A stretch of DNA of 64,000 nt from Marinomonas sp. CT5 (GCF_018336975.1 NZ_CP025572.1:1140560-1204559); one strand, 5' to 3'. Counted from the stretch's first letter, positions 47,607 to 57,412 are shown. Program-made: numbers and translations. Notes: generated by a model not told the origin, from the letters alone.

Positions 47607-48680
47607 ATGAATCAATTTCACCCACTTACCGTTTCTGATTTACGTCGTGAAACTCGTGATTCTATTTCCCTCGCTTTTGATATCCCTGAGGATTTAGCGC
47701 AGAGCTATCACTTTAAACAAGGTCAATATTTGACGTTACGCACTCAAATTAATGGTCAGGAAGTTCGTCGCTCTTACTCTATTTGCAGCGGTGTTCAAGA
47801 CAATGAAATGCGTGTTGCCATCAAGCGCGTGCAAGACGGTCTTTTTTCTACCTTTGCGAATGACTCCATCAAGGTCGGTGACGTGCTTGAGGTTATGCCT
47901 CCGTTGGGCAGTTTCTACTCGGAACTGGATCCAACTCGTCATGGCGACTATCTCTTGGTGGCGGCTGGCAGTGGTATTACACCAATTTTATCCATAGCCA
48001 AAACGACACTCGCGGCTGAACCACATAGCCGAGTCACTTTGTTATACGGTAACCGTTCTACGTCTTCCACCATGTTTCGGGATCAACTGGCTGACCTGAA
48101 AAACACCTACATGGATCGATTTAATCTGATTTTTGTATTGAGCCGCGAACAGCAAGATATCGATTTATACAACGGTCATATTGATGAAGAGAAATGTCGC
48201 GCTTTATTTGAGCGTTGGGTAGATGTGAAAGCGCTAACGGGGGCTTTTATTTGTGGTCCACAAGGCATGACAGAAACCGTAAAAGATATTTTGAAAGAAG
48301 CGGGTGCGCCAGAAGAAAACATCCACTTTGAATTGTTTGCTGCGGCGGGCGATGAGCGTAAGCGCGAGAAGCGAGCGCAAGCGGCAGCGAATGCTGATAT
48401 GTCAGAAATTACCGTCATTCGTGATGGTCACGCAATGAGCTTTGACCTGAAACAAAATACCGAAAACTTGCTAAATGCAGGTAACGAGCAGGGTGCAGAT
48501 CTGCCGTTTTCTTGTCGTGCCGGTGTGTGTTCTACCTGTAAATGTAAGGTGGTTGAAGGCGAAGTGGATATGGACATCAGTATTGGTCTTGAAGATTACG
48601 AAGTAGAAGCCGGTTATGTGCTTTCTTGTCAGTCTTATCCAGTATCCAAAAAAGTTGTGCTGGATTTTGACCAGATATAA
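47607..48680 (+). CDS. paaE: Phenylacetyl-CoA epoxidase reductase subunit E
   Basis: Reductase passing electrons from NADPH through FAD and a [2Fe-2S] cluster to PaaA. The 357 residues have the flavin domain with RRSYSICSG, the nucleotide domain with AAGSGITPILSIAKT and FICGPQGM, and a C-terminal plant-type ferredoxin with CRAGVCSTCKCKV and a last Cys in SCQSYP. GGAG at 47597-47600 points to the ATG at 47607, not the one at 47589. Confidence 0.95.
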   Translation: MNQFHPLTVSDLRRETRDSISLAFDIPEDLAQSYHFKQGQYLTLRTQINGQEVRRSYSICSGVQDNEMRVAIKRVQDGLFSTFANDSIKVGDVLEVMPPLGSFYSELDPTRHGDYLLVAAGSGITPILSIAKTTLAAEPHSRVTLLYGNRSTSSTMFRDQLADLKNTYMDRFNLIFVLSREQQDIDLYNGHIDEEKCRALFERWVDVKALTGAFICGPQGMTETVKDILKEAGAPEENIHFELFAAAGDERKREKRAQAAANADMSEITVIRDGHAMSFDLKQNTENLLNAGNEQGADLPFSCRAGVCSTCKCKVVEGEVDMDISIGLEDYEVEAGYVLSCQSYPVSKKVVLDFDQI

Positions 48681-48792
48681 CGCGTTACGACCGCTTAGCT
48701 AAACGTAAAGCGTTAATAGCAAAAAACTAGATCGAGACATCATAAAAACAACAAAGATGACGGCAGTGCATACGCTGCCGATGGAGAATGTT

Positions 48793-50847
48793 ATGAGCCA
48801 AAGCCATGTTTTACAAAGCTTTATTGCTGGAGAATGGTTAGGGAATCAAGCCGCACAAGCGTTAACTAGCCCTGTTAACGGCGAAACAATTTATCATACA
48901 CACGCAGAAACCATCGATTTTGCTCGTTCATTAGAATTTGCTCGTAGCAAAGGTCGAGCTTCTTTAATGGCGATGGACTTCCAGAGCCGTGCCTCTTGCT
49001 TACGTGATTTAGGCAAATACTTACTCGAATACAAGGAGTCGTTATACGCTATTTCCCTACTCACGGGGGCGACGCGTAATGACAGCTGGGTGGACATTGA
49101 AGGTGGCGCAGGTACTTTATTTGCGTATGCCAGTGTAGGTCGACGTGAGTTGCCATCCGGTAACCTGATTCATGAAGACGATGCTTTTCCGTTAGGACGT
49201 GAAGGGCAGTTTTTTGGTTCGCACATTTTGGTGCCTCGCCAAGGTGTGGCCGTACACATCAATGCCTTTAACTTCCCAATTTGGGGGATGTTAGAAAAAT
49301 TCGCCGCTAACTTTTTGGCGGGCATGCCATGTATTGTGAAACCTGCCACCTCTACTTCGTATCTGACGGAAGCCTGTGTGCGTTTGATGCAGGAGTCGGG
49401 TTTATTGCCAGAAGGCAGTTTGCAGTTAATCATTGGCCGTACTGGTGATTTGTTGGATCGTTTGGATGGTCAAGATGTGGTGACTTTTACAGGTTCTGCG
49501 AGCACCGCCGCCAAATTAAAAGTCACACCAAATATCATCAATAATTCTATTCCTTTTAATGCCGAAGCCGACTCTCTGAACTGCGCTATCCTAGCGCCAG
49601 ATGTCTCTGTTGATAGCCCAGAATTTGAGCTTTTCATCAAAGAAGTGGCAAGAGAAATGACGGTCAAAGCCGGGCAGAAATGTACCGCCATTCGTCGAGT
49701 ATTGATCCCTGAAAATCAAGTCGAAGCAGTGTCGGAACACTTAAGTGCACGCCTTGCTAAAGTGTCAATTGGCGATCCGCATTTGGATACAGTGCGAATG
49801 GGTGCGTTGGCTTCTTTTGAACAGCAAGAGGATGTCCTTGGGCAACTAGCTGAGCTTCTAAAAAGCAGTCGTGTGGTTTACGGGCAGGAAGACGGTTTTG
49901 AGCTTTTGGGCAAGGGCACGGAAAAAGGGGCATTTATACAGCCGACTTTGCTATTGAGCAACGACCCTGATGCAGATGGTGGGGCTCATGATATTGAAGC
50001 GTTTGGCCCAATCAGCACATTAATGCCTTACCGAGATATTGATCACGCGATTGCACTGGCTGCTCGTGGTAAAGGCTCTTTGGTTACCACTCTTGTCACG
50101 CAAGATCCTCAGGTGGCGAGAAAAGTCGTTCCGGCCTTGGCAGCATGGCATGGACGAGTACATATCTTAAACCAAGCCTCTGCAAAAGAATCGACTGGAC
50201 ACGGTTCACCTTTGCCCATGCTAAAACATGGTGGCCCAGGTCGTGCTGGTGGTGGCGAAGAGTTGGGTGGCATTCGCGGTGTAAAACATTACATGCAGCG
50301 TGCGGCTATTCAAGGCTCACCTACTATGTTGTCTGCAATTACTGGCGAATACGTGCGAGGCGGCGAAACCTATGAAACGGATGTGCATCCTTTCCGCCGT
50401 TATTTTGAAGATCTTCGCATTGGTGAGTCTTTGTTAACTCATCGTCGCACAGTGACAGAAACCGATATTGTGAACTTCGGCTGTTTATCTGGTGACCATT
50501 TTTACATGCACTTTGATGACATTGCCGCGCGCGATTCTCAATTTGAGCAACGTATTGCCCATGGTTACTTTGTGTTATCTGCCGCTGCGGGGTTATTTGT
50601 CTCTCCTGGCGAAGGGCCTGTTTTGGCGAACTATGGTTTGGACACTCTGCGCTTTATTACGCCTGTTCCAATTGGTGATACTATTCGAGCGCGTTTAACG
50701 TGCAAACGTAAAATTGACCAAGGTAAGTTAAGTCCGAAAGGTGAGCCTCAAGGGGTCGTGGTTTGGGATGTTCAAGTGACTAACCAAGATGATGAGTTGG
50801 TTGCCAGTTATGACATTTTAACACTCGTTAAAAAGCAATCTGTTTAA
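48793..50847 (+). CDS. paaZ: Oxepin-CoA hydrolase/3-oxo-5,6-dehydrosuberyl-CoA semialdehyde dehydrogenase
   Basis: Bifunctional ring-opening enzyme. The 684 residues (E. coli 681) join an N-terminal aldehyde dehydrogenase (HINAFNFPIWGMLEKFAANF, FTGSASTAAKLK, nucleophile in KAGQKCTAIRRV) with a C-terminal MaoC-type R-hydratase (VNFGCLSGDHFYMHFDD, about residue 570). GGAG at 48783-48786 supports the ATG at 48793 over one at 48757. It is 112 bp after paaE and probably in the same transcript. Confidence 0.95.
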   Translation: MSQSHVLQSFIAGEWLGNQAAQALTSPVNGETIYHTHAETIDFARSLEFARSKGRASLMAMDFQSRASCLRDLGKYLLEYKESLYAISLLTGATRNDSWVDIEGGAGTLFAYASVGRRELPSGNLIHEDDAFPLGREGQFFGSHILVPRQGVAVHINAFNFPIWGMLEKFAANFLAGMPCIVKPATSTSYLTEACVRLMQESGLLPEGSLQLIIGRTGDLLDRLDGQDVVTFTGSASTAAKLKVTPNIINNSIPFNAEADSLNCAILAPDVSVDSPEFELFIKEVAREMTVKAGQKCTAIRRVLIPENQVEAVSEHLSARLAKVSIGDPHLDTVRMGALASFEQQEDVLGQLAELLKSSRVVYGQEDGFELLGKGTEKGAFIQPTLLLSNDPDADGGAHDIEAFGPISTLMPYRDIDHAIALAARGKGSLVTTLVTQDPQVARKVVPALAAWHGRVHILNQASAKESTGHGSPLPMLKHGGPGRAGGGEELGGIRGVKHYMQRAAIQGSPTMLSAITGEYVRGGETYETDVHPFRRYFEDLRIGESLLTHRRTVTETDIVNFGCLSGDHFYMHFDDIAARDSQFEQRIAHGYFVLSAAAGLFVSPGEGPVLANYGLDTLRFITPVPIGDTIRARLTCKRKIDQGKLSPKGEPQGVVVWDVQVTNQDDELVASYDILTLVKKQSV

Positions 50848-50851
50848 TCCA

Positions 50852-50880
50852 ATAGGGCGGCTAAGTCGCCCTATATTTTC
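50852..50880 (+). terminator. Probable terminator after paaZ
   Basis: ATAGGGCG and CGCCCTAT form a perfect 8-bp stem with a seven-base loop, followed by ATTTTC. The T-tract is short, so some read-through into the TRAP genes is possible. Confidence 0.65.
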
Positions 50881-50930
50881 GGACTTTGTGCATTTTGCCT
50901 TACCTACAATAATAAAAAATAGGAGTTGTC

Positions 50931-51464
50931 ATGTCGTTTAAAGGCTGGATCGATAAGCATTATCCAGAGCCCAATATTTATCGCTGGATTGGCTTTGTGC
51001 TGGAAGGGATTTCTGCAACGGTATTATTTCTATTAATGGCCCTGACATGTGTGGATGTCGCAGGTCGTTACCTTTTCAATAATTCCATTAATGGGGCTTT
51101 TGAGTTGACTCAAATCGGGTTAACCGTGCTGGTTTTTGCTCAAATGCCACTGATTACTTGGCGAGGAAGTCACGTGGTCGTGGATCTATTGGATAATGTA
51201 CTAGGCAACCGAATTGTTAAGGTGCTTGGTCTATTTTCTGTATTGATTGTTTCCTCTTCGTTTTACTTCTTAGCCGTTCGTATTTATCAACTGGCAGAAC
51301 GCTCCCTACGCCGTGGGGAGGTGAGTGAATATCTAAAAATCCCAACCGGTTATTTAACCGAATATATCGCCATTATGAGCTGGATGACCGCCGCTTGTAT
51401 GTTGACCTATGGTGCGTATCGCGTGTTGAAAGGCGATAACGAAACACAGCAGTTGGGAGAGTAG
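50931..51464 (+). CDS. TRAP transporter small permease (DctQ type)
   Basis: Four-helix inner-membrane subunit of a tripartite ATP-independent periplasmic transporter. The 177 residues have hydrophobic segments at about 24-45, 57-80 (DVAGRYLFNNSINGAFELTQ lies between), 98-120 and 138-160. TAGGAG precedes the ATG. The large permease starts 1 bp after its stop. Position right after paaZ suggests uptake of an aromatic or related acid for the Paa route; this is inference from proximity. Confidence 0.9.
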   Translation: MSFKGWIDKHYPEPNIYRWIGFVLEGISATVLFLLMALTCVDVAGRYLFNNSINGAFELTQIGLTVLVFAQMPLITWRGSHVVVDLLDNVLGNRIVKVLGLFSVLIVSSSFYFLAVRIYQLAERSLRRGEVSEYLKIPTGYLTEYIAIMSWMTAACMLTYGAYRVLKGDNETQQLGE

Positions 51465-51465
51465 C

Positions 51466-52794
51466 ATGTCAGTAGTATTAATCGGTTTTGCCGTTCTTTT
51501 GTTTTTGATTCTAGTGATTCGTATGCCAATCGCTTTCGCAATGGGAGTGGTTGGCTTTTTAGGTTTTGCTATTTTACAGGGCTTGAGTTTCGACAATATT
51601 CTGTCTTTTCGTTGGACGGCGGCTCTTACATTGGCATCGAGTCGCGTGATTGGAACGGTGCAAGACTATAACTTATCGGTCATTCCTTTGTTTATTTTGA
51701 TGGGGAATCTGGTTACTCGTTCGGGCTTGTCACAAGAATTGTATAACGCGTCTTATGCCTTTTTAGGTCACCGTAAAGGCGGCTTGGCGATGTCGACAGT
51801 ATTGGCCTGCGGTGGTTTTTCGGCTATCTGTGGTTCCAGTTTGGCCACCTCGGCCACCATGGCCAAAGTGGCGATGCCGCCTATGCGTAAGTTTGGCTAT
51901 TCCGATGGTTTAGCGACGGCCTCGATCGCAGCGGGTGGAACATTGGGTATCTTGATTCCACCTAGTGTGATCTTGGTTATCTATGGTCTGCTTACCCAAA
52001 CCAGTATTCGTGAATTGTTTGCCGCGGGCTTCATTCCCGGCATGTTGGGGATTTTTCTCTACATGTGTGCGGTGCGTTTTGTTGTCTGGCGTAATCCTTC
52101 TGCGGGCCCGGCTGGGGAGCGCATGGGAGTTAAAGAAAGAATTAGTGCCCTGAAAAGTATTTGGGGTGTGTTGTTGCTATTCATTATTGTAATGGGCGGT
52201 ATTTATTTGGGCGTTTTCACTCCAACAGAAGCAGCGGGTATTGGTGCGGGCGGTGCACTCATTATTGGTTTGAGCCGCCGTAGTCTGAGCTTTGGTGGGA
52301 TTTTTGAAACGCTTGTGGATACCACTCGTACCTCCGCCATGCTGTTTTGTGTGGTAATTGGTGCGTTTATTTTCTCGGATTTCATTACCAGAGCTGGCTT
52401 GCCTGATGCTTTGTTGGGTTTTGTGACGGCCTTGGAGTTGAGCCCGATGCTGGTGATCATGGTCATCCTTGTCATCTACATCATTCTTGGAATGGTGTTC
52501 GAAAGCCTGTCCATGTTGTTACTGACCGTACCAGTATTCTTCCCCCTTGTTTCTAGCCTAGGTTTCGACCTTGTTTGGTTTGGCATTGTGGTGGTTGTGG
52601 TGACTGAGATCAGTTTGATTACGCCACCGGTAGGGATGAATGTATTTGTATTAAGTGCGGTATTAAAGGACGTAAAAGCAGGCACGATTTTTAAAGGGGT
52701 TACGCCTTTCTGGTGTGCCGATATTATTCGACTTTTTATCATCGTTTTCATCGTTCCAGTATCGATGTTTTTACCTAGGTTTTTATATCAGTAA
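51466..52794 (+). CDS. TRAP transporter large permease (DctM type)
   Basis: Ion-coupled channel-forming subunit with about 12 membrane helices over 442 residues. Family sequences include FILMGNLVTRSGLSQELYNA, ACGGFSAICGSSLATSATMA, LGILIPPSVILVIYG and ITPPVGMNVFVLSAVLKDV. It follows the small permease by one base. The receptor gene comes 146 bp later after a stem-loop. Confidence 0.93.
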   Translation: MSVVLIGFAVLLFLILVIRMPIAFAMGVVGFLGFAILQGLSFDNILSFRWTAALTLASSRVIGTVQDYNLSVIPLFILMGNLVTRSGLSQELYNASYAFLGHRKGGLAMSTVLACGGFSAICGSSLATSATMAKVAMPPMRKFGYSDGLATASIAAGGTLGILIPPSVILVIYGLLTQTSIRELFAAGFIPGMLGIFLYMCAVRFVVWRNPSAGPAGERMGVKERISALKSIWGVLLLFIIVMGGIYLGVFTPTEAAGIGAGGALIIGLSRRSLSFGGIFETLVDTTRTSAMLFCVVIGAFIFSDFITRAGLPDALLGFVTALELSPMLVIMVILVIYIILGMVFESLSMLLLTVPVFFPLVSSLGFDLVWFGIVVVVVTEISLITPPVGMNVFVLSAVLKDVKAGTIFKGVTPFWCADIIRLFIIVFIVPVSMFLPRFLYQ

Positions 52795-52834
52795 GCCATT
52801 TTGTTAGTGGAGGGGGTTATTAACAGTGTGTTTT

Positions 52835-52882
52835 ATGACTTCCAAGAGCCTTAGTTTGTTAGGTTTTTTGGATAAAAGTCAT
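52835..52882 (+). repeat. Imperfect stem-loop between dctM-type and dctP-type genes
   Basis: ATGACTT (52835-52841) pairs with AAGTCAT (52876-52882), with inner CCAA/TTGG and CCT/AGG segments continuing the stem. No T-run follows the stem. Such elements often stabilise mRNA so that the receptor is made in excess, or cause partial termination. Confidence 0.45.
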
Positions 52883-52940
52883 TGTTATGAGAGAGCGAAA
52901 TTTTCATCAATGTAAATCATAAATAATAGGAATAATAAAT

Positions 52941-53969
52941 ATGATGGGTATTAAGAAAAATCTACTTTGGGCCGTATGCGGAACCTCTATTTTTGCATCG
53001 GGCTTAGCGTCGGCGGCAGAAACGACCTTGCATGTGGCGACTTGGTTACCACCTACGAGCTCGCAAAACGCCATTGTTTGGCCAACTTGGAAAAAATGGG
53101 TTGAAGATGCCACGCAAGGCCGTGTTGAAGTGGTGATTGAGAACTATACCGGTGACCCTAAAACAATCTTCGATGCTGTAGAAGACGGTGTATTTGATGT
53201 GGGTTTTAGTGTGAATGCTTATTTGCCAGGTCGCTTCAAACTGGCCAGTGTGGCTGAAATTCCGGGTGAAATCACTGATGCAGAAGTAGGCTCTGTGGCG
53301 TTGTGGAATACCTATGAAAAGTACTTCAAAGCCGACCAAGAATTCAGAGGTCTTGAATTGTTGGCCTTGTTTGTACATGGTCCGGGTCAGCTGAATACCA
53401 ATTTCTCAGTCAATTCGTTAGACGATTTGAAAGGTAAAAAAATGCGTATTGGCGGTGGTTTGGTAAACACGCTTGCTGAACGTTTAGAAGTGACGCCTGT
53501 TTCTGCTCCTGCGCCAAAATCTTATGAAATGATGCAGCAAGGTGTGGTAGACGGCACCTTTTTACCGGCTTCGCAGCAAAAGACTTTGCGTTTAAATGAA
53601 GTAACGACTGACCTTACCTTGTTCCCTAAAGGGCTTTATACCACGGCATTTAGTATTGTGATGAACCCAGATACGCTAGATAGCCTTAGCAAAAAAGACC
53701 AAGAAGCGATCATGAGTGTATCGGGTGAAAAGCTTTCAAGACTTGCTGGTGCCGCTTGGGGTAAAGAAGACCAAGACGGCATTTTAGAAGCAAAAGCGAA
53801 CGGTGTGAACGTGGTCATTCTTTCTCCCGATGATGCTATCGTAAAAGATATGGATAAATTAGAAGAGGGAATAGATCAAGCGTGGATTGATTCCGTCTCT
53901 GATCGTAAAGTGGATGCTAAAGCCGCACTGGCTTACTTTAGAAAAAGTGTTAATGAATTAAGTCAGTAA
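52941..53969 (+). CDS. TRAP transporter solute receptor (DctP family)
   Basis: Periplasmic substrate-binding protein for the preceding permeases. The 342 residues start with a signal peptide (about 1-26, ending ASGLASAAE). The DctP fold follows, including LDDLKGKKMRIGGGLVNTLA, whose Arg is the usual carboxylate-binding residue, and EMMQQGVVDGTFLPASQQ. The conserved Arg implies an organic acid ligand. A terminator follows. The exact ligand cannot be read; phenylacetate-like acids are an attractive guess from the neighbours. Confidence 0.92.
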   Translation: MMGIKKNLLWAVCGTSIFASGLASAAETTLHVATWLPPTSSQNAIVWPTWKKWVEDATQGRVEVVIENYTGDPKTIFDAVEDGVFDVGFSVNAYLPGRFKLASVAEIPGEITDAEVGSVALWNTYEKYFKADQEFRGLELLALFVHGPGQLNTNFSVNSLDDLKGKKMRIGGGLVNTLAERLEVTPVSAPAPKSYEMMQQGVVDGTFLPASQQKTLRLNEVTTDLTLFPKGLYTTAFSIVMNPDTLDSLSKKDQEAIMSVSGEKLSRLAGAAWGKEDQDGILEAKANGVNVVILSPDDAIVKDMDKLEEGIDQAWIDSVSDRKVDAKAALAYFRKSVNELSQ

Positions 53970-53996
53970 AAGCAAAAAGCGTTTCTGATGATAATC

Positions 53997-54029
53997 AAAA
54001 GCCATTATGAGAGACATAATGGCTTTTTT
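53997..54029 (+). terminator. Rho-independent terminator after the dctP-type gene
   Basis: AAAAGCCATTATG and CATAATGGCTTTT form a strong stem around AGAGA with a T-run at the end. It overlaps an upstream in-frame ATG (54007) of the AraC frame, which argues that the AraC protein begins later. Confidence 0.92.
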
Positions 54030-54072
54030 CTTCACTGTAGAAAGGAGTCTATTATTAGAAAAAGAGGTTTTT

Positions 54073-54894
54073 ATGAAAGCCCATCACGTGATTCCTGCTC
54101 AATATTGCTTCGCATTAGACTTTAAAAACTATAATGAGCGGATCGTTCATTATTCCGATTTTTCAGTTCTTTATTATCAATTTACTACGTCCATATCTGA
54201 TCAAACCATTGTGATCGCCGACGGCTGTGCGGATTTTCAATTTTGTTGTGATGCAAGCCAGCAATCCGCTGTGCTTTGGGGCTCTGTGGTGACGCCGACT
54301 ATCATTAATTATCAACCTGAAAAGACGTATTGTGGTATTCGGATTTCTACTTCTATTAGTCGAAAGATATCTTATCTGCCTTATTCTGAACTTATTAATC
54401 AGGGTGTTTCTTTTGGGGATCTTGTTCAAAATGGCTCAAGTTTCTTAGACGATTTATATTGCGCTACGGACTTTTCTTCACGAGTTAAGGTTTTAGAAAC
54501 TTGGTTAATACAATCTGGGATGTTAGCGGATTCAAGTATTGATTTGATCGATCACTGCATTGATAAAATAATTAATAGCCGTGGAACCATGAGGATTGCT
54601 GATATTTCAGATGATATCGGTATTAGTGAGCGACTTCTTAGAAAGAAATTTAATCAAGCTATTGGTATGTCACCAAAACAATATAGTCGTATTGTACGCT
54701 TCCAAGATCTGATTAATGATATTTTGTACGGCGAAACATTTCATAAAAAACATCATACCGATTTTATGGATTTTTCTTATTATGATGATTCCCATTTGAT
54801 TAAAGATTTTAAATACTTCACACAAATGACACCGAGTTGGTTTGCTAAAGAAATGCTAGAAGTAAACATGACAAGGTACAGAGAGGAAGGCTAA
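54073..54894 (+). CDS. AraC-family transcriptional regulator
   Basis: The 273-residue protein has an N-terminal sensing region with the strand pair VIADGCADFQFCCD and a C-terminal AraC DNA-binding domain with IADISDDIGISERLLRKKFN and QAIGMSPKQYSRIVRFQD. The ATG at 54073 behind AGAGG is used. Earlier in-frame ATGs lie in or just past the terminator of the preceding gene. It is convergent with tynA and follows the TRAP genes; it may regulate either. Its N-terminal region does not look like the cupin domain of a typical sugar-responsive AraC. Confidence 0.85.
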   Translation: MKAHHVIPAQYCFALDFKNYNERIVHYSDFSVLYYQFTTSISDQTIVIADGCADFQFCCDASQQSAVLWGSVVTPTIINYQPEKTYCGIRISTSISRKISYLPYSELINQGVSFGDLVQNGSSFLDDLYCATDFSSRVKVLETWLIQSGMLADSSIDLIDHCIDKIINSRGTMRIADISDDIGISERLLRKKFNQAIGMSPKQYSRIVRFQDLINDILYGETFHKKHHTDFMDFSYYDDSHLIKDFKYFTQMTPSWFAKEMLEVNMTRYREEG

Positions 54895-54954
54895 CCCAGA
54901 AGCTTTATTGTTGAATTGATGGCTTCGAGTAATGCCGACATACCAAGCAGGAAG

Positions 54955-54996
54955 TGACGAATAAGGGAAGAATGGCCCTTATTCGTCATGGTTTTT
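54955..54996. terminator. Terminator between the AraC gene and tynA
   Basis: TGACGAATAAGGG (54955-54967) and CCCTTATTCGTCA (54976-54988) form a perfect 13-bp stem with an eight-base loop, followed on the plus strand by TGGTTTTT. It stops the AraC transcript and may act on the convergent tynA transcript. Confidence 0.8.
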
Positions 54997-55000
54997 ATGG

Positions 55001-57277
55001 CTAGTTATTAGGTTTCTCTTCCGGAAGGTTAAGGGTTGGTGTTTGGTCAAAGAAGTTCCATGGTTTTAGCATGGCATGGACGTATTCGGTTGGCATCATT
55101 GGCCATTCCTCTGCACGAGCAACGTGCGTCGCTCCTGTGGTTATCCATAATACGTTGTCTTTGTTTTCAATAGACTCATTATCTTCTACGTACACTTTTA
55201 ACCCCGTATCGGTTTTCGCTCGGTTTGGGTACGTACCTTCTGGGAAGCGTTCTTCAGGTTTGTAATTTGTGACCCAAATTTGCTTGTCCATAAAGTTCAC
55301 ACGTTTATATAACCACTCGTCTTTACTGAATAATGCCCCTTTTGCAATAGGGTGTGTGCCACCTGCAAAGGGAATGATTTGGTAAGAAACAGGGTTACCC
55401 ATGCGGTTTTCTTTGTTTGGGTTGCTCATTAAACGGATGGTCGAAGGGTCGAACTTCTGTGACGCTTCTTGCTCGTCTTTCACCGTATGTTGGTTAACGA
55501 CCATTACGCTTTTACGAGGGCCACCAGAGGTATTTTTTTCTACCGCAGGATTCAGCTCAACTAAGGAGTTTTTCTCGCCATCAACGTCTAAATCTAGACG
55601 GAAGTTGTAGATGTGTTGGTGAGTGGTTCCGACAATATTATGGTCAATCAGGGTGCCGTAGCGTGTGTCTTCTTTGGCCGTGGCATCATGCATTGTTTTG
55701 GTCTTCACGCCTTTTACCGCTTCAATCCCTGACGCTCCCACATCCAATTTAATGGTGCCATTTGCTAGCAATACCCAATCAAACATGTAGTCGTAATTGC
55801 CAATGGTACTGACCCAGCGAACCACCAGTTCTCTTCGCGCTCGGCTTTGATTACCCGCACCGCTGCCAAGCATTTCATTGTGCTTGTACTCTGGTCCCGC
55901 ATAACGTTCAAATATCGCGATGGCGTTAGGGATGGTATAAGGTGCGCCACTGTTGTCCGCTAGGGTAGCGGGTAACAATTTGGCATTGGGTGGAACGTCT
56001 GTGCCCAGCTCAAGAGGAGAGGTTAGGCCGCCCATACCGTAATCGCCAGAATCTAGGTAGGCTTTAAAATACCAACCAATATCTGGGTCACCGTAAGGTA
56101 CAATCATGCCACCTAAAGAACCTTCATACATGATTTTGCGTTTGGTGCCTTGGTCGTTATAGGTCATTGTTGACAGAACAGGACCGACACGTGGGTCGAG
56201 TTTTAGGTGGAAATCCCAGTTTTGCCAATGGATCGTATTACCCGATAGTTTGTAATTGGTGCCTTTAGGTTCTTCAATGACTAAGGGTTTTACATTCGCT
56301 TTGTTAGGGAAGTCTCTTCCGTCGTAAGGATTGGTTTTCATTGGCACAGGAATCACGCCGCTGTCTTCAATTTTTTCAATGGATTTGGTTTCTAGGTTCA
56401 CCACCGCCACTAGACCTTCTATAGGGTGTGCCCAGAAGTTGCCATCGCCAATATCGAGATAAGAAACAATTTTTAATAAGCGATCATCTTCTTTTAGCCC
56501 ATCTTCACCGTTAAAGAAACCAACGGTTAATGGTGTGGCGACCACTTCTTTAACATTGTCTATGCCGCGCTTTTTGAGGGCATCGGCGTATTCTTTGCTG
56601 CCTTCAATAATCTCTTGAGCTGCGATGAAGTCATCCCAGATGACCATACCGTGAACGTCTTTAACGGGTTGCCAGCGTGTGACTGTTTTTGTGTCTAAGT
56701 TCACCGTGCCTTCAATGACTTGCTTACCATCTAAAATGGTAAAGTTGGCTAAACGCTGAAAGTCTTCCTTGTTGCCATATGACCAAGCCCATACTCTACT
56801 TTTTTCTGGCTCGGCTAGCTTGATTTCAGTAAAGCGGAGATTATCACGGAAATATTTAGAAGCCTGGACCGTTTGCTGAGTAAGGGTAATTTCGGCTTCA
56901 GATAGAGGATCTAGAGGGTGTTTTGCATCACTCACTGAAATGGTCTGTGGTACATATTCTTCTAGAATCTCATTGGCAAAACCACGTTCCACCAATAGGT
57001 GACCATGTTCAAGTTTGATCGGGGCATCAAGGTGGATTTTCTTGCCATTTACTTCCGCTTCCATGGCACCCACTTTAATGCAGGCGTGTACTTTCTCTAA
57101 GGCGATATGAACTTCTTTGGCTGTTTTATCATAGAAAAAAGCCGCGCCAGAACTTTTAAGAGAATCCTCTATTTTTATATAGTCTGGTGATGCTCCGTGG
57201 GCGAAGACAGTATTACTTGCTGAGAGAGAAAGTGCTGCAATAACAGCGGCTGTCAGTGTATTTTTTTTATTATTCAT
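55001..57277 (-). CDS. tynA: Periplasmic copper amine oxidase (tyramine/phenylethylamine oxidase)
   Basis: Oxidises primary aromatic amines such as phenylethylamine and tyramine to aldehydes, ammonia and H2O2 in the periplasm. The 758 residues (E. coli 757) start with a signal peptide ending near VFAHG. They carry the N-terminal copper-amine-oxidase domains typical of the E. coli type and the topaquinone precursor Tyr495 in STIGNYDYMFDW. Copper ligands lie in THQHIYNFRLDLDVDG (HxH). GGGAG supports the ATG at 57277 over one 14 codons upstream. The aldehyde dehydrogenase feaB that completes conversion to phenylacetate is not in this window. Confidence 0.94.
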   Translation of the reverse strand: MNNKKNTLTAAVIAALSLSASNTVFAHGASPDYIKIEDSLKSSGAAFFYDKTAKEVHIALEKVHACIKVGAMEAEVNGKKIHLDAPIKLEHGHLLVERGFANEILEEYVPQTISVSDAKHPLDPLSEAEITLTQQTVQASKYFRDNLRFTEIKLAEPEKSRVWAWSYGNKEDFQRLANFTILDGKQVIEGTVNLDTKTVTRWQPVKDVHGMVIWDDFIAAQEIIEGSKEYADALKKRGIDNVKEVVATPLTVGFFNGEDGLKEDDRLLKIVSYLDIGDGNFWAHPIEGLVAVVNLETKSIEKIEDSGVIPVPMKTNPYDGRDFPNKANVKPLVIEEPKGTNYKLSGNTIHWQNWDFHLKLDPRVGPVLSTMTYNDQGTKRKIMYEGSLGGMIVPYGDPDIGWYFKAYLDSGDYGMGGLTSPLELGTDVPPNAKLLPATLADNSGAPYTIPNAIAIFERYAGPEYKHNEMLGSGAGNQSRARRELVVRWVSTIGNYDYMFDWVLLANGTIKLDVGASGIEAVKGVKTKTMHDATAKEDTRYGTLIDHNIVGTTHQHIYNFRLDLDVDGEKNSLVELNPAVEKNTSGGPRKSVMVVNQHTVKDEQEASQKFDPSTIRLMSNPNKENRMGNPVSYQIIPFAGGTHPIAKGALFSKDEWLYKRVNFMDKQIWVTNYKPEERFPEGTYPNRAKTDTGLKVYVEDNESIENKDNVLWITTGATHVARAEEWPMMPTEYVHAMLKPWNFFDQTPTLNLPEEKPNN

Positions 57278-57379
57278 AGGGTGCTCCCGTGTGTTTTTAT
57301 AATATTTATACACCTTCATTCAAAGAGAATTAGGTAAATGAGTATTGTAAAAAGCGGAACGGGGCAGGAAAAAATTAGG

Positions 57380-57410
57380 CTGGCTCTATTCATTCATAGA
57401 GCCAGTTTTT
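57380..57410. terminator. Bidirectional hairpin terminator between the class II aldolase gene and tynA
   Basis: CTGGCTCTAT (57380-57389) and ATAGAGCCAG (57396-57405) form a perfect 10-bp stem with a six-base loop. T-runs lie on the plus strand directly after it and on the minus strand a few bases on. It lies within 10 bp of the class II aldolase stop and ends that transcript, so tynA has its own promoter. Confidence 0.85.
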
Positions 57411-57412
57411 AG

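Noticed and set aside
54007..54072. Earlier in-frame starts for the AraC regulator
   Set aside because: ATG 54007 lies in the stem of the terminator of the preceding gene; ATG 54073 has AGAGG and begins the plausible protein.
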